In this document: piece by piece, positions 1 through 8,270 of the stretch
Position numbering within the stretch: position 1 is the stretch's first letter
Layout: the number at the start of each line of letters is the position of its first letter
NCBI GenBank assembly: GCA_045863035.1
Contig: BTUV01000026.1
Location: forward strand, 1 to 31,402
Reading direction: 5' to 3'
From: H2-BAC3 sp045863035
Lineage (GTDB): Bacteria; Bacteroidota; Ignavibacteria; Ignavibacteriales; Ignavibacteriaceae
DNA length: 31,402 nt
Made by a program: the position numbers and the translations under genes
Notes under the pieces: generated by a model
The model's input: only the letters and a program-made list of their open reading frames with translations
Told to the model about the DNA's origin: nothing
Databases searched by the model: none

Positions 1-60
1 GCTCGGTGACCGGGAAGAAGGGACGGCTCCGCTCGGTGACCGGGAAGACGGATGGTTCTT
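1..60. repeat. 30-bp direct repeat pair at the left edge
   Basis: Positions 1-18 and 31-48 are identical (GCTCGGTGACCGGGAAGA), giving a period of 30 bp. The remaining 12 bp of each unit have diverged. The block is much richer in G and C than the AT-rich bases that follow it. It resembles, from memory, the short dispersed repeats of the type CGACAGGCTCGGTGACCGG found in many Bacteroidota and Ignavibacteria genomes; that identification is an inference. The block is cut by the window edge, so the total copy number is unknown. Confidence 0.7.
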
Positions 61-91
61 TATTAAGAATGAATGTATTATCTGCAATCAT
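2..91 (-). CDS. possible small ORF running off the left edge (partial)
   Basis: On the minus strand an ATG at 91-89 opens a frame of 30 codons that is still open at the window edge. It begins MIADNTFILNKEPS and then enters the GC-rich repeat block, where it reads FPVTERSRPFFPVTE. An AAGGA motif lies two bases before the ATG, a short spacing also seen at two better-supported genes here (4339 and 6239). The plus strand of the same block is also open from base 2 to a TAA at 98-100 (beginning LGDREEGTAP), so open frames in this repeat are weak evidence. I recognise no family. It may be a real short gene whose 3' part contains the repeat, or a chance frame. Confidence 0.25.
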   Translation of the reverse strand, partial: MIADNTFILNKEPSVFPVTERSRPFFPVTE

Positions 92-129
92 AGTCCTTAA
101 CGAAACCAAAAAACAAATATAACTTTTAG

Positions 130-177
130 GGGTTAACTAATGGGTTACTAAAAGGGTTAACAAAAGGGTTAATTTTA
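130..177. repeat. four 12-bp tandem units each starting GGGTTA
   Basis: GGGTTA occurs at 130, 142, 154 and 166, exactly 12 bp apart. The unit ends are ACTAAT, CTAAAA, ACAAAA and ATTTTA, so the first half is invariant and the second half is AT-rich and degenerate. One plus-strand frame reads a four-residue repeat (GLTN, GLLK, GLTK, GLIL), but it is bounded by close stops, so coding is unlikely. An invariant half-unit with near one-helical-turn spacing would suit a protein-binding array. Function is unknown. Confidence 0.75.
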
Positions 178-311
178 TAAAATTTGATATTTTATTAAAA
201 AAAGTTTAAAAATAATCCTGTGAGTTATAATACTGTATATTATAATGCGAATTTTAGTTGGAAGTTATGAGGAATGCAACCGTAATACTTGATTCAATTG
301 CAAAGTATGAG

Positions 312-353
312 CCCCAAAAATTGGGGTCATCCAAACAGATTTATGGATGACCC
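312..353. terminator. hairpin terminator for the minus-strand transporter operon
   Basis: Positions 324-332 (GGGTCATCC) and 345-353 (GGATGACCC) form a perfect 9-bp stem with a 12-base loop. Read on the minus strand, downstream of the transporter stop at 390-392, the stem is followed by CAATTTTTGGGG, which supplies a short T run. A second stem, CCCCAA (312-317) with TTGGGG (321-326), overlaps it, so the two cannot form fully at once. The placement just after the operon favours a terminator; it may act in both directions. Confidence 0.6.
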
Positions 354-389
354 ACTTAAAATTGGCTTAAGAAATTTTAGTTCTAAATT

Positions 390-1661
390 TTAAACCGTAG
401 TCCCTTTCATTGCAAACTTATTATAAAGCAATAGCCCGATAATTGAGAAACATCCTATTCCGGTAAAGATCAACCACATAGTTGCAGGGGAGTTCAGTCC
501 GTCAACATAATGGGTGTAAAGAGTTGCTCCTAATATACCGCCAATGCCACTTCCAATAACTCCGTAAAGGAATGCATATCCCAGGTATAATGCTTTTTTA
601 TCGGGCGGAGCTATCAACCCAACATAGCTGAGGAATTTTGGATGTGCAGTCATTTCTCCGATTGAGAATACAATAATGCCGGTCATAAATACCCAGATAC
701 TGTTTGAAATTGCGAGTATTGCGATACCAACAGTACCCATAACCAGACCGGCGATCATGGTTGGCAGTGCTTTGAACTTCTGCACGATGCGGGAGATAAA
801 TAACTGTAATGCAATTATAGTAAACGCATTCAGCACAGTTACATGTTCAGCATCAAACACCCAGTTCGGATTAGAAATAAAGATTCCAAGAAATGAGTTA
901 ACTGCATTATTCATCGGTGTTACATCAATATAGTCACCTAAAAACCATAACACAGTGTCAAACATCTGGAAATAGAGAATCCAGAACGATGAATAAAGGA
1001 CGATTAGGAGTATAAACCTGAAATCTCCGAGAACCATCAGCATTTCTTTGAATACCTGACTCATTGGCTTAGTATTCTTTGGTCGGTCGGGTTCTTTATA
1101 AACAAATAAATTGAGCAGCAGCAGTGAGCCGGTTCCAATTGCAGCCATAAAGAATATATATGACCATGATATTGCTTTCAGGTAGGGGACAAGTATGAGC
1201 GGAAAGAGGAAAGCCCCCAGATTGATTGACCAATAGAAGATACCAAATCCAAGCGTTGAGTTGCTCTCATCAGTGGTTCTTGCTATTGTACCTGAAATTA
1301 CCGGCTTAAAAGTGCCTGCACCCAATACCATTAATATAAGTGCTAAAAACACTTGTTCATAAGCGGTTACCAGTCCGGTTGCGAAATAACCAAGACTCAT
1401 TACGGTAAAAGCAAACATTAGTGTTTTGCGGTATCCAAAGCGGTCAGCAATTGTTCCGGAAAGAATTGGCAGGATATACAGGATGGGAGTAATAACGCTT
1501 TTGATGACGCCCACTCCCTCCTTTGAGTAACCAAGACCCCCTTCCTGAGTTGTCATAACCATATATACGGAAAGTATGGACATAACTCCGTAATAGGAAC
1601 CTCTCTCCACAAATTCCATGAAGATGACGACCCAGAAATTAAATGAGAACTTTTTAAACAA
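390..1661 (-). CDS. POT-like MFS transporter (third gene of operon)
   Basis: This is a 423-residue inner-membrane protein with about 12 hydrophobic segments. Near the N terminus it has the E-x-x-E-R motif of the proton-dependent oligopeptide transporter family (E16, E19, R20, then YY at 23-24), and it has the loop motif GAGTFKPVISGTIA near residues 115-128. POT proteins couple proton entry to uptake of di- or tripeptides or related solutes, but the substrate here cannot be read from sequence. The length is short compared with many POT members (450-600). The start is a TTG codon at 1661-1659, chosen because AAAGGA lies seven bases upstream; the next Met is residue 15, inside the first helix. 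It follows the paralogue at 1673-2938 by 11 bases, so the two are probably co-transcribed. Confidence 0.8.
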   Translation of the reverse strand: MFKKFSFNFWVVIFMEFVERGSYYGVMSILSVYMVMTTQEGGLGYSKEGVGVIKSVITPILYILPILSGTIADRFGYRKTLMFAFTVMSLGYFATGLVTAYEQVFLALILMVLGAGTFKPVISGTIARTTDESNSTLGFGIFYWSINLGAFLFPLILVPYLKAISWSYIFFMAAIGTGSLLLLNLFVYKEPDRPKNTKPMSQVFKEMLMVLGDFRFILLIVLYSSFWILYFQMFDTVLWFLGDYIDVTPMNNAVNSFLGIFISNPNWVFDAEHVTVLNAFTIIALQLFISRIVQKFKALPTMIAGLVMGTVGIAILAISNSIWVFMTGIIVFSIGEMTAHPKFLSYVGLIAPPDKKALYLGYAFLYGVIGSGIGGILGATLYTHYVDGLNSPATMWLIFTGIGCFSIIGLLLYNKFAMKGTTV

Positions 1662-1672
1662 GTAATTTTCCT

Positions 1673-2938
1673 TTAGTTAGAATGAGAAGGTGTTTTGTTA
1701 AAGAGCATGTTATAAAAGAACATGCAAAGAGTTGCCAAAATACCGATGCCAAATAATATCAAAAAGATAGCATTTGGATTGTTTTGTGCTTTTGCAAAAG
1801 TTTCATAAAGGTAACCACCCATAGTTCCCCCGAAAACCCATCCCATAGCCACCGGCAGAAATGCGTAACCCTGGAAAAGACCAACCTGTCCTTTCGGTGC
1901 GATGTCGGCGATATATTCATAATACCTTGGCGCCTGAGTCTGCTCTCCGATTGAGAATACCACTAATCCTGCAATTACCATTGGGATTGTCGGATTAAGG
2001 AAAATGATTCCCCAGCAAAGGGCAGAGATAGCGAACCCAAGGATGATTGCATAAATTGTACGGATATCTTTTGTTAAACGATTTATCACAAGCTGCAGCA
2101 GAATTATTGACCATGCACCTACTGATTGAATAAGTTCAAACGGGGCATCCTTTGAAATAAAATCGGTAACATAATAAGGGATGATGATAAATATCTGCCA
2201 GAACATCAACCAGTACATGGCAAAAATGGTTAAGAAGATCATAAACTTGATATTTGAAAGAACCCGGAGCAGGTTCATAAAAAGTTCACCCAGACTTTTT
2301 GTTGTCCTTTGGTCAGCGGTTGTAGGTTCCTCAAAAAAGATAAAAGTAGAGATGACCATAAGAAGGCAGCTTACTGCTGATACTACAAATACTGCCTGTA
2401 TGCCGATGGAGTCTCTCACGAAATAAGCAATGAGTGGTCCTACTGCTCCGCCTATATTAACAAGCCAGTAATAAATTGCGTAGCCAAGTGATTTGGTTTT
2501 TTCAGTACTGGTGAAAGCGATAGTGCCAAGTACACTTGGTTTAATAAATGAGCCGCCTATTGCAGTAAATACAAGAATTGCTACCAGAAGCGGGTATCTG
2601 TCCATATTGCCATATAAACCGGCAAACTGCTCCATTGCAATTGAGCCAATAAGAAAGTATCCGAATGCAAGCACTGAAAATGCAAACATGAATGCTTTTC
2701 TGAATCCGATTTTATCGGCAATGGCACCGGCAAAAATGGGGAGGAAATATATAAGTCCTCCGAAAATTGAGCTGAGCTGTCCGGCCTCCCTCTCGGTAAA
2801 TTTTAAATAATCTCTCAGATATATACTAAGTATGGTTGCCTGCCCATAATATGCAATTCTTTCGAAGAGCTCCATAATATTGGCAACCCAGAAGGATTTT
2901 TTAAATCCATCAATAACTTCTTTAATCTTATCTGTCAT
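1673..2938 (-). CDS. POT-like MFS transporter (second gene of operon)
   Basis: This 421-residue polytopic membrane protein is a clear paralogue of its downstream neighbour. It has the same E-x-x-E-R motif (E23, E26, R27, YY at 30-31), the motif GGSFIKPSVLGTIA near residues 126-140, and a GEQTQAP motif late in the protein where the neighbour has GEMTAHP. It probably imports peptides or other small solutes with protons; the substrate is unknown. The ATG at 2938-2936 has AAAGGA four bases upstream. The C terminus is polar and cytoplasmic (NKTPSHSN). It lies 15 bases after the first transporter gene, which supports one operon read from about 4252 to the hairpin at 312-353. Confidence 0.8.
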   Translation of the reverse strand: MTDKIKEVIDGFKKSFWVANIMELFERIAYYGQATILSIYLRDYLKFTEREAGQLSSIFGGLIYFLPIFAGAIADKIGFRKAFMFAFSVLAFGYFLIGSIAMEQFAGLYGNMDRYPLLVAILVFTAIGGSFIKPSVLGTIAFTSTEKTKSLGYAIYYWLVNIGGAVGPLIAYFVRDSIGIQAVFVVSAVSCLLMVISTFIFFEEPTTADQRTTKSLGELFMNLLRVLSNIKFMIFLTIFAMYWLMFWQIFIIIPYYVTDFISKDAPFELIQSVGAWSIILLQLVINRLTKDIRTIYAIILGFAISALCWGIIFLNPTIPMVIAGLVVFSIGEQTQAPRYYEYIADIAPKGQVGLFQGYAFLPVAMGWVFGGTMGGYLYETFAKAQNNPNAIFLILFGIGILATLCMFFYNMLFNKTPSHSN

Positions 2939-2953
2939 ATCGTCCTTTCATGT

Positions 2954-4252
2954 TTATTCTTTATCTTCAACTCTGAGAGTGAGTAACGCGGCGACTATCA
3001 TTGAGCAGCCGCCCAGGATGAGAGCATAAATTGACTCACCGCCAAAAAAACTTTTAACAAAAAAACCAAGGATACCGGCAGCTACAATCTGGGGTATTAC
3101 AATAAAAAAGTTAAAAATGCCCATATATACACCGGTTTTTTCAGGCGGAAGTGAACCTGCGAGAATCGCGTAAGGCATGGCCAGTATCGAGGCCCATGCA
3201 AGCCCGATTCCCATCTCCGACACAATGAGCATATTCGGGTCTTTTATAAAATAAAATGAAATGAGAGCCAGTCCGCCGGTAATTAAACTGATTGCGTGTA
3301 CGGTTTTTCTGCTGGTTTTTGCAGCAATGACCGGGAGTAAAAATGCAAACAGAGCAGCAAACAAATTATATGCAGCAAAAAGGATACCTACCCAGTCACC
3401 TGCATCATTATATTCTTTTGATGAAGCATCAGTTGCACCGTAAATATGGTTGGCAACCGCGTTTGTTGTATATATCCACATGGCGAACAAGGCAAACCAG
3501 GCAAAGAACTGAACAAAAGCAAGCTGAATCATGGTACGCGGCATGGAGATAAAGGAACTGAATATATCGGCCGCTCCTTTCATGAATCCTTTAGTCTCCT
3601 CGCGTTCCTGCAGGAATTTTTCCATATCCTGCGGCGGATACTCCTTTGTCTTAATTACTGTCCAGGCGATTGCAGTGATAAAAGCAAAGGCACCGACATA
3701 AAATGAATATTTAACAGAAGGGGGGATGATTCCCGGCTCGGCAGTATTTGCTATCCCGAAGAAATTAGTGAAGATGTAGGGGAGCGCTGAGGCAACAACG
3801 GCTCCTGTCCCGATGAAAAATGACTGTACCGCAAATCCGGCAGTTCTCTGGTCTGAGGGGAGCAGGTCAGCAACCAGTGCTCTGAAGGGCTCCATCGAGA
3901 TATTGATTGAGGCATCCATCATCCACAACATTCCGGCTGCGACCCAAAGAGCCGGGGAGTGGGGCATAAAAATCAGAGCGATGGAGGAGAGAACCGCTCC
4001 GGCTAAGAAAAATGGTCTGCGCCTCCCTAATTTGCCCCAGGTTCTATCGGAGAGATATCCGACTATTGGCTGCACCAGAAGACCGGTTGTAGGGGCTGCA
4101 ATCCAGAGAATCGGGAGTTCATCAATTGAGGCCCCAAGTGTTTCAAAAATTCTGCTAACATTGGCATTTTGCAGGGCAAAGCCAAACTGGATTCCAAGGA
4201 ATCCGAAACTCATATTCCAGATTTGCCAGAATTGAAGTCGTGGTTTATGCAT
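2954..4252 (-). CDS. GPH/SLC45-like MFS sugar transporter (first gene of operon)
   Basis: This 432-residue membrane protein has about 12 transmembrane segments. After the second helix it has D-R-T-W-G-K-L-G-R-R-R-P, the loop motif seen in GPH-type and SLC45-type sugar:cation symporters. MDASINISMEPFRALVAD around residues 112-129 also fits that group. Such proteins take up disaccharides such as maltose or sucrose, but the sugar cannot be assigned here. The ATG at 4252-4250 follows GGAAAG by five bases. It leads the minus-strand transporter operon and is divergent from the pabB-pabC gene across an 86-bp gap. It is not close in sequence to the two POT-like proteins behind it. Confidence 0.75.
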   Translation of the reverse strand: MHKPRLQFWQIWNMSFGFLGIQFGFALQNANVSRIFETLGASIDELPILWIAAPTTGLLVQPIVGYLSDRTWGKLGRRRPFFLAGAVLSSIALIFMPHSPALWVAAGMLWMMDASINISMEPFRALVADLLPSDQRTAGFAVQSFFIGTGAVVASALPYIFTNFFGIANTAEPGIIPPSVKYSFYVGAFAFITAIAWTVIKTKEYPPQDMEKFLQEREETKGFMKGAADIFSSFISMPRTMIQLAFVQFFAWFALFAMWIYTTNAVANHIYGATDASSKEYNDAGDWVGILFAAYNLFAALFAFLLPVIAAKTSRKTVHAISLITGGLALISFYFIKDPNMLIVSEMGIGLAWASILAMPYAILAGSLPPEKTGVYMGIFNFFIVIPQIVAAGILGFFVKSFFGGESIYALILGGCSMIVAALLTLRVEDKE

Positions 4253-4290
4253 TATTGCTTTCCAGTATATTGCACTATGAAATAATAAAC

Positions 4291-4319
4291 TTGACGGGCT
4301 GAAAATAAAAAGAAATAAT
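4291..4319 (+). promoter_or_regulatory. sigma70-like promoter for the 4339 gene
   Basis: TTGACG (4291-4296) and AATAAT (4314-4319) are separated by 17 bases and each matches the sigma70 consensus at five of six positions. The gene start follows 19 bases later, so the leader would be about 12 bases long and include AAAGGA at 4331-4336. Bacteroidota proper use a different promoter consensus, so the call depends on the lineage. No equally good promoter was found for the divergent transporter operon in the same gap. Confidence 0.5.
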
Positions 4320-4338
4320 GTAATTACTTTAAAGGAAT

Positions 4339-6189
4339 ATGGAAAACCGTACTGAAATAAGCGTATTGATTCGCCCGGTGCTAAATGGCAGGGGTAATGC
4401 TCTTTTCTTTACTCCTCCATTTTATCCGGAAGCGAAAACCATACTCTTCCGGAAGCCCGCCTTTGTAAAAGAGATCCGGGGGATTGACGACATCCGGGAA
4501 ATTGAAAACCGGAGAAAGCTTAACCCATCCTCATACGGCACTCTACTCCTGGATTATGAATTTGGTTTCCGGATTGAAGCGAAAATGTCCCATCGTGATT
4601 ATACCGATTCCCTGGCAACCGGTCTCTATTATGAGTATCCCGCGGAGAATGCTGAAATCTATGAGGCAGCATCCCTCTCTCCAACCTTAAAGAAAAAAAG
4701 ACATTACAAAATCAGTAATCAGCATTTGAGCGATTCGCCGGATGAATACAGGGGAAAAATAGCGCGGCTGAAGGAGTATATCGCAAAAGGTGAGACCTAT
4801 CAGATTAACCTCACCACTGAATCCAGGTTTCAGCTTGAGGGGGACCTGCTCACCTTCATCGCAGATTTAATGAAGAAACAATCAGCCCAATATATTACTC
4901 TCCTTAACACAGGGTCTAAAATTATTATTTCTGTCTCTCCGGAGCTTTTTTTTAGAGTAAAGGGAAATGAAATAATAACCGCTCCGATGAAGGGAACAAT
5001 CAAAAGGGGAAGAAACCTTGATGAAGATGAGAGACAAAAAGAGCACCTCAAAAACAGCGAGAAGGAAAAAGCAGAAAACCTTATGATTGTTGACCTGCTC
5101 AGAAATGATCTCGGAAAAATTTGCGAGTTTGGCAGTATAAGGGCAGACCGGCTTTTTGAGGTTGAAACTTTGGAAACTGTTCACCAGATGGTTTCTTATA
5201 TCACTGGAAAATTAAGGCAGGGTACAGGTTTGACCGATATTATCTCAGCGCTTTTCCCTTGCGGTTCGGTGACCGGTGCGCCAAAATTCCGCTCGATGGA
5301 AATCATAAATGAAATTGAAGAAAGGAAGAGGGGATTATACACCGGTAGCATCTTCCTCTTTACACCCGACGAAATAACGGCTAATGTGGCAATTCGTACA
5401 GCCGAGCTCACGGCTGATCCTGCAACCAGGAAACATTACAGCGGAATTCTCCCTTTAGGAAGCGGGGTTGTTTGGGATAGCACTCCGGAAGCCGAATACG
5501 CAGAGATTGAGAAAAAGGGGGAATTCCTGATGCACCGTCACCGGGATTTCCTGATATTTGAGACGATGTATTTTGACGGGGAATCTATACCATTGCTTCA
5601 TCTTCATCTAAGCCGGTTAAAAAATGCCGCCAGTTTTTTCCTTTATAGGTTTGACGAAATGGAAATCATGAGGGCATTGCAGGATAATTTGTTAAAAGGG
5701 GAAGAAACCATCATTAAGGTTTTGATAAGCAAATGGGGAGAAGTTGAGACGCTTAAACGAAAATATGAGAAGATAACCAGAAAACTGCGGATTTTCCTCT
5801 CTTCTTATCCTGTGAACTCAGGAGATACTGAACTTTATTTTAAGTCCACACTGAGGGGTTTTTATACCCTTGAGTATAAACAGGCACTTCAGAGGGGTTA
5901 TGATGAGGTAATCTTTATGAACGAACTGGGCAGGATAACTGAGGGAAGCTGGACGAATTTCTTCTATGAAATGGGTGGACAGCTTTATACCCCGGAGCAA
6001 TCGGAGGGACTCCTGAATGGCGTGCTGCGGCAGAAAATGCTTTCGGAGAAGAAGCTGAAAGAGAGAAATATCACACCGGCCGAACTAAGTAGCTGCGGGA
6101 GTATTTATCTTGGGAATTCAGTAAGGGGTCTGATGCCGGTAGCGGAGATCATTCACCGAAAAAAGCGCGTTTTTTATAATAAAAACTGA
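4339..6189 (+). CDS. pabB: aminodeoxychorismate synthase component I fused to class IV aminotransferase (PabB-PabC)
   Basis: The 616-residue cytoplasmic protein joins two steps of p-aminobenzoate synthesis for folate. Residues about 1-375 form the chorismate-binding PabB part, with GETYQINLT near 152-160, the PMKGT motif with the lysine characteristic of PabB (K218), and GSVTGAPK near 309-316. Residues about 385-616 form a class IV PLP enzyme of the aminodeoxychorismate lyase type, with FKST holding the probable PLP lysine K502 and the NELGRITEG motif. The fusion would turn chorismate plus ammonia into p-aminobenzoate and pyruvate. No PabA glutaminase gene is nearby, so it must be elsewhere or shared with TrpG. 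AAAGGA lies only two bases before the ATG, which is unusually close. It begins the plus-strand gene train. Confidence 0.9.
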   Translation: MENRTEISVLIRPVLNGRGNALFFTPPFYPEAKTILFRKPAFVKEIRGIDDIREIENRRKLNPSSYGTLLLDYEFGFRIEAKMSHRDYTDSLATGLYYEYPAENAEIYEAASLSPTLKKKRHYKISNQHLSDSPDEYRGKIARLKEYIAKGETYQINLTTESRFQLEGDLLTFIADLMKKQSAQYITLLNTGSKIIISVSPELFFRVKGNEIITAPMKGTIKRGRNLDEDERQKEHLKNSEKEKAENLMIVDLLRNDLGKICEFGSIRADRLFEVETLETVHQMVSYITGKLRQGTGLTDIISALFPCGSVTGAPKFRSMEIINEIEERKRGLYTGSIFLFTPDEITANVAIRTAELTADPATRKHYSGILPLGSGVVWDSTPEAEYAEIEKKGEFLMHRHRDFLIFETMYFDGESIPLLHLHLSRLKNAASFFLYRFDEMEIMRALQDNLLKGEETIIKVLISKWGEVETLKRKYEKITRKLRIFLSSYPVNSGDTELYFKSTLRGFYTLEYKQALQRGYDEVIFMNELGRITEGSWTNFFYEMGGQLYTPEQSEGLLNGVLRQKMLSEKKLKERNITPAELSSCGSIYLGNSVRGLMPVAEIIHRKKRVFYNKN

Positions 6190-6238
6190 ATTTTTACGCT
6201 ATTTTTTTTATCTTTCAGGATAAATTAATTTAGAAGGT

Positions 6239-7282
6239 ATGGCAAAGGATCTGGCAAAAAGAAAGCGTGAACACCTGAAGTTATGTCTGACTGATAAGGT
6301 GGCTTTCAGAAAAAAAACATCCGGTTTTGAAGAGTATGATTTCATTCATGACGCTTCAACCTCCGTTTCGCTTGAGAAAATCTCTCTGAAGACCAGATTT
6401 TTCGGATTCACCTCATCGCTTCCATTCATTATTTCCTGCATGACCGGCGGAACTGATGATACGAACAATATTAACAAAAAACTGGCGGTTGCTGCATCCG
6501 GACTTTCAATTCCATTGGGTTTGGGGAGTTTGCGCTACGCCCTCTACTCTGATGAGCATGACCATATTTTCCATGAGATAAGGTCTCTGGCGCCTGACGT
6601 CCCTTTAATCGGCAATATTGGTATTGCCCAGATAACTAAGCGGGAGGGATTTGAAAAATTGCTCAGGATTTCAGAAGATATCAGGATGGACGCTATAGCA
6701 GTGCACTTTAACCCGCTACAGGAGCTTTTTCAGAAAAATGGTGAACCGGAATCCTCGCGGCTTGATGATGCCTTTGCTGAATTTGTAAAATATATAAAAA
6801 TACCGGTCATCGCTAAAGAAGTTGGCTCAGGCATAAGCGCTGCAGCCGCCGCAACATTTTTGAAATACGGCGCTTCGGCTATTGACACAGCAGGTGCCGG
6901 GGGAACCAGTTGGTCGGGGGTGGAGTTTCTAAGGAGTAAGAAAGAAGATGAAGAAACAGAGATTTTCTGGGATTGGGGTATTCCTTCTTCATATTGTATC
7001 AGGACGATACAAAAACTAAAAAGGAAGAAAAACTTTTTACTTATCGGGTCTGGCGGAATTAATGATGCACTTACAGCCGCCAAAGCGCTCGCGCTGGGTG
7101 CTGATTTTGCTGCAACTGCAAGAACTGTCCTGAAAGTGCTTGAGAGAGAAGGCGCGGAAGGTGTTACCGCAATGTTTGAGCGTTGGGGAGATATACTGAA
7201 AAAAACTATGTATCTGACCGGAGCCCGGACATTGTCCGATTTCCGGAAGAAAAAGATTATCCGTTACGAAAAATATTACTGA
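6239..7282 (+). CDS. fni: type 2 isopentenyl-diphosphate delta-isomerase (FMN-dependent)
   Basis: The 347-residue cytoplasmic flavoprotein interconverts IPP and DMAPP, using reduced FMN and Mg2+. It has the family's N-terminal basic stretch (RKREHL, residues 8-13), SCMTGG at 66-71, and HFNPLQE at 156-162, where the Gln-Glu pair acts in catalysis and metal binding. GAGGTSW and GSGGI motifs later bind the FMN phosphate. The length is normal for Idi-2. GAAGG lies one base before the ATG. The stop is three bases before the next gene, a polyprenyl synthase that uses both products, so the two are almost certainly co-expressed. Type 2 enzymes occur with either the mevalonate or MEP pathway, and neither is visible here. 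Confidence 0.93.
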   Translation: MAKDLAKRKREHLKLCLTDKVAFRKKTSGFEEYDFIHDASTSVSLEKISLKTRFFGFTSSLPFIISCMTGGTDDTNNINKKLAVAASGLSIPLGLGSLRYALYSDEHDHIFHEIRSLAPDVPLIGNIGIAQITKREGFEKLLRISEDIRMDAIAVHFNPLQELFQKNGEPESSRLDDAFAEFVKYIKIPVIAKEVGSGISAAAAATFLKYGASAIDTAGAGGTSWSGVEFLRSKKEDEETEIFWDWGIPSSYCIRTIQKLKRKKNFLLIGSGGINDALTAAKALALGADFAATARTVLKVLEREGAEGVTAMFERWGDILKKTMYLTGARTLSDFRKKKIIRYEKYY

Positions 7283-7285
7283 GTC

Positions 7286-8269
7286 ATGTTCATGGATTTC
7301 GACACTTATTACGATATATACCGCAGACCTGTAGAAAAGGAAATCAAAAAAGCTTTTGCAAAAAGAAAGCCCGGCTCATTATACTTGCCGGCAGATTATA
7401 TTTTATCCAGTCCTGGCAAGCGACTGCGTCCGGTTTTGGTACTTGCCTCCGCTGATGCGGCAGGGGCAAGTCCCTCATCATGTCTTAATGCCGCAGTCGC
7501 GGTCGAAATGCTGCACAACTTTACCCTTGTTCACGATGACATCATGGATAATGCTGATACCAGGCGCGGACTTCCAACGCTACATGTTAAGTATGATATC
7601 AGTACCGCGATACTTGCGGGGGATAGCTTGCTTGCTATTGCTTATGAGTATTTGCTTAAAGATGCCGGCGCAAAAGGAGGTCGCGCTGTTTCTTCATTTA
7701 CCACAGGTTTGATTGAGGTTTGTGAAGGACAGAGTCTTGATAAGGAGTTTGAACTGCGGCAGGCGGTAAAAGTAAGTGAATATATAACCATGATTACAAA
7801 AAAAACTGCCGCTATGATGCAGATGTGTTGTGAGCTTGGCGCTATCCTTTCCGGCGCAAAAGAAGTATATATACAAAAAATGGCTGATTATGGCAGAAGT
7901 CTTGGTATTGCATTCCAGATTCAGGATGACCTGCTGGATCTGCTTGGTGACTCAGGTAATACCGGTAAAAAATGTGGCGGTGATCTGATTGAAGGGAAAA
8001 AGACTTTCCTCTTTTTAACTGCCCTGAAAAATTCATCAGGTGCAGACAAAAAAGATCTTGAACTGTTTATCCGGAATAAAGGGATATCTGAATCCGAAAT
8101 CAATCATTTCAGGGATATATTCGAGCGAACCGGGGCGATTGCCAAATCGAAAAAGGAAATAGTCCGTTATTCCACCAAAGCGCTTGAAAACCTGAGTATT
8201 ATTAAAAACAAAGGGAAGAGAGAATTCTTTCATGAACTGACTTTTTCGCTGATCAGGAGGGAAAAGTAG
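7286..8269 (+). CDS. polyprenyl diphosphate synthase (trans-prenyltransferase)
   Basis: The 327-residue enzyme condenses IPP with allylic diphosphates. It has GKRLRP at 44-49, the first aspartate-rich motif DDIMD (84-88) followed by DTRRG, and the second motif DDLLD (214-218). Phe79 is five residues before the first motif, which affects chain length, but I cannot decide between farnesyl, geranylgeranyl or longer products. The first motif lacks the two-residue insertion usual in bacterial farnesyl synthases. Starts at 7286 or at the second ATG (7292) are both possible. It follows fni by three bases and precedes ptsH by one base. Confidence 0.9.
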   Translation: MFMDFDTYYDIYRRPVEKEIKKAFAKRKPGSLYLPADYILSSPGKRLRPVLVLASADAAGASPSSCLNAAVAVEMLHNFTLVHDDIMDNADTRRGLPTLHVKYDISTAILAGDSLLAIAYEYLLKDAGAKGGRAVSSFTTGLIEVCEGQSLDKEFELRQAVKVSEYITMITKKTAAMMQMCCELGAILSGAKEVYIQKMADYGRSLGIAFQIQDDLLDLLGDSGNTGKKCGGDLIEGKKTFLFLTALKNSSGADKKDLELFIRNKGISESEINHFRDIFERTGAIAKSKKEIVRYSTKALENLSIIKNKGKREFFHELTFSLIRREK

Positions 8270-8270
8270 G

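Larger units (their letters stand above)
92..389. other. intergenic region with repeats, AT-rich stretch and terminator
   Basis: No gene is supported here. From left to right it holds the four GGGTTA repeats (130-177), then a very AT-rich stretch with two TATAAT boxes on the plus strand (226-231 and 241-246), neither with a convincing -35 partner. Next is a 15-codon frame starting at 245 (MRILVGSYEECNRNT), too short to claim. It ends with two overlapping hairpins (312-353). A small plus-strand RNA starting near the TATAAT boxes and ending at the hairpins is conceivable but unproven. Confidence 0.6.

Noticed and set aside
1..60. CRISPR array
   Set aside because: Only two imperfect units with no unique spacers between conserved repeats; the similarity runs through the unit start only.
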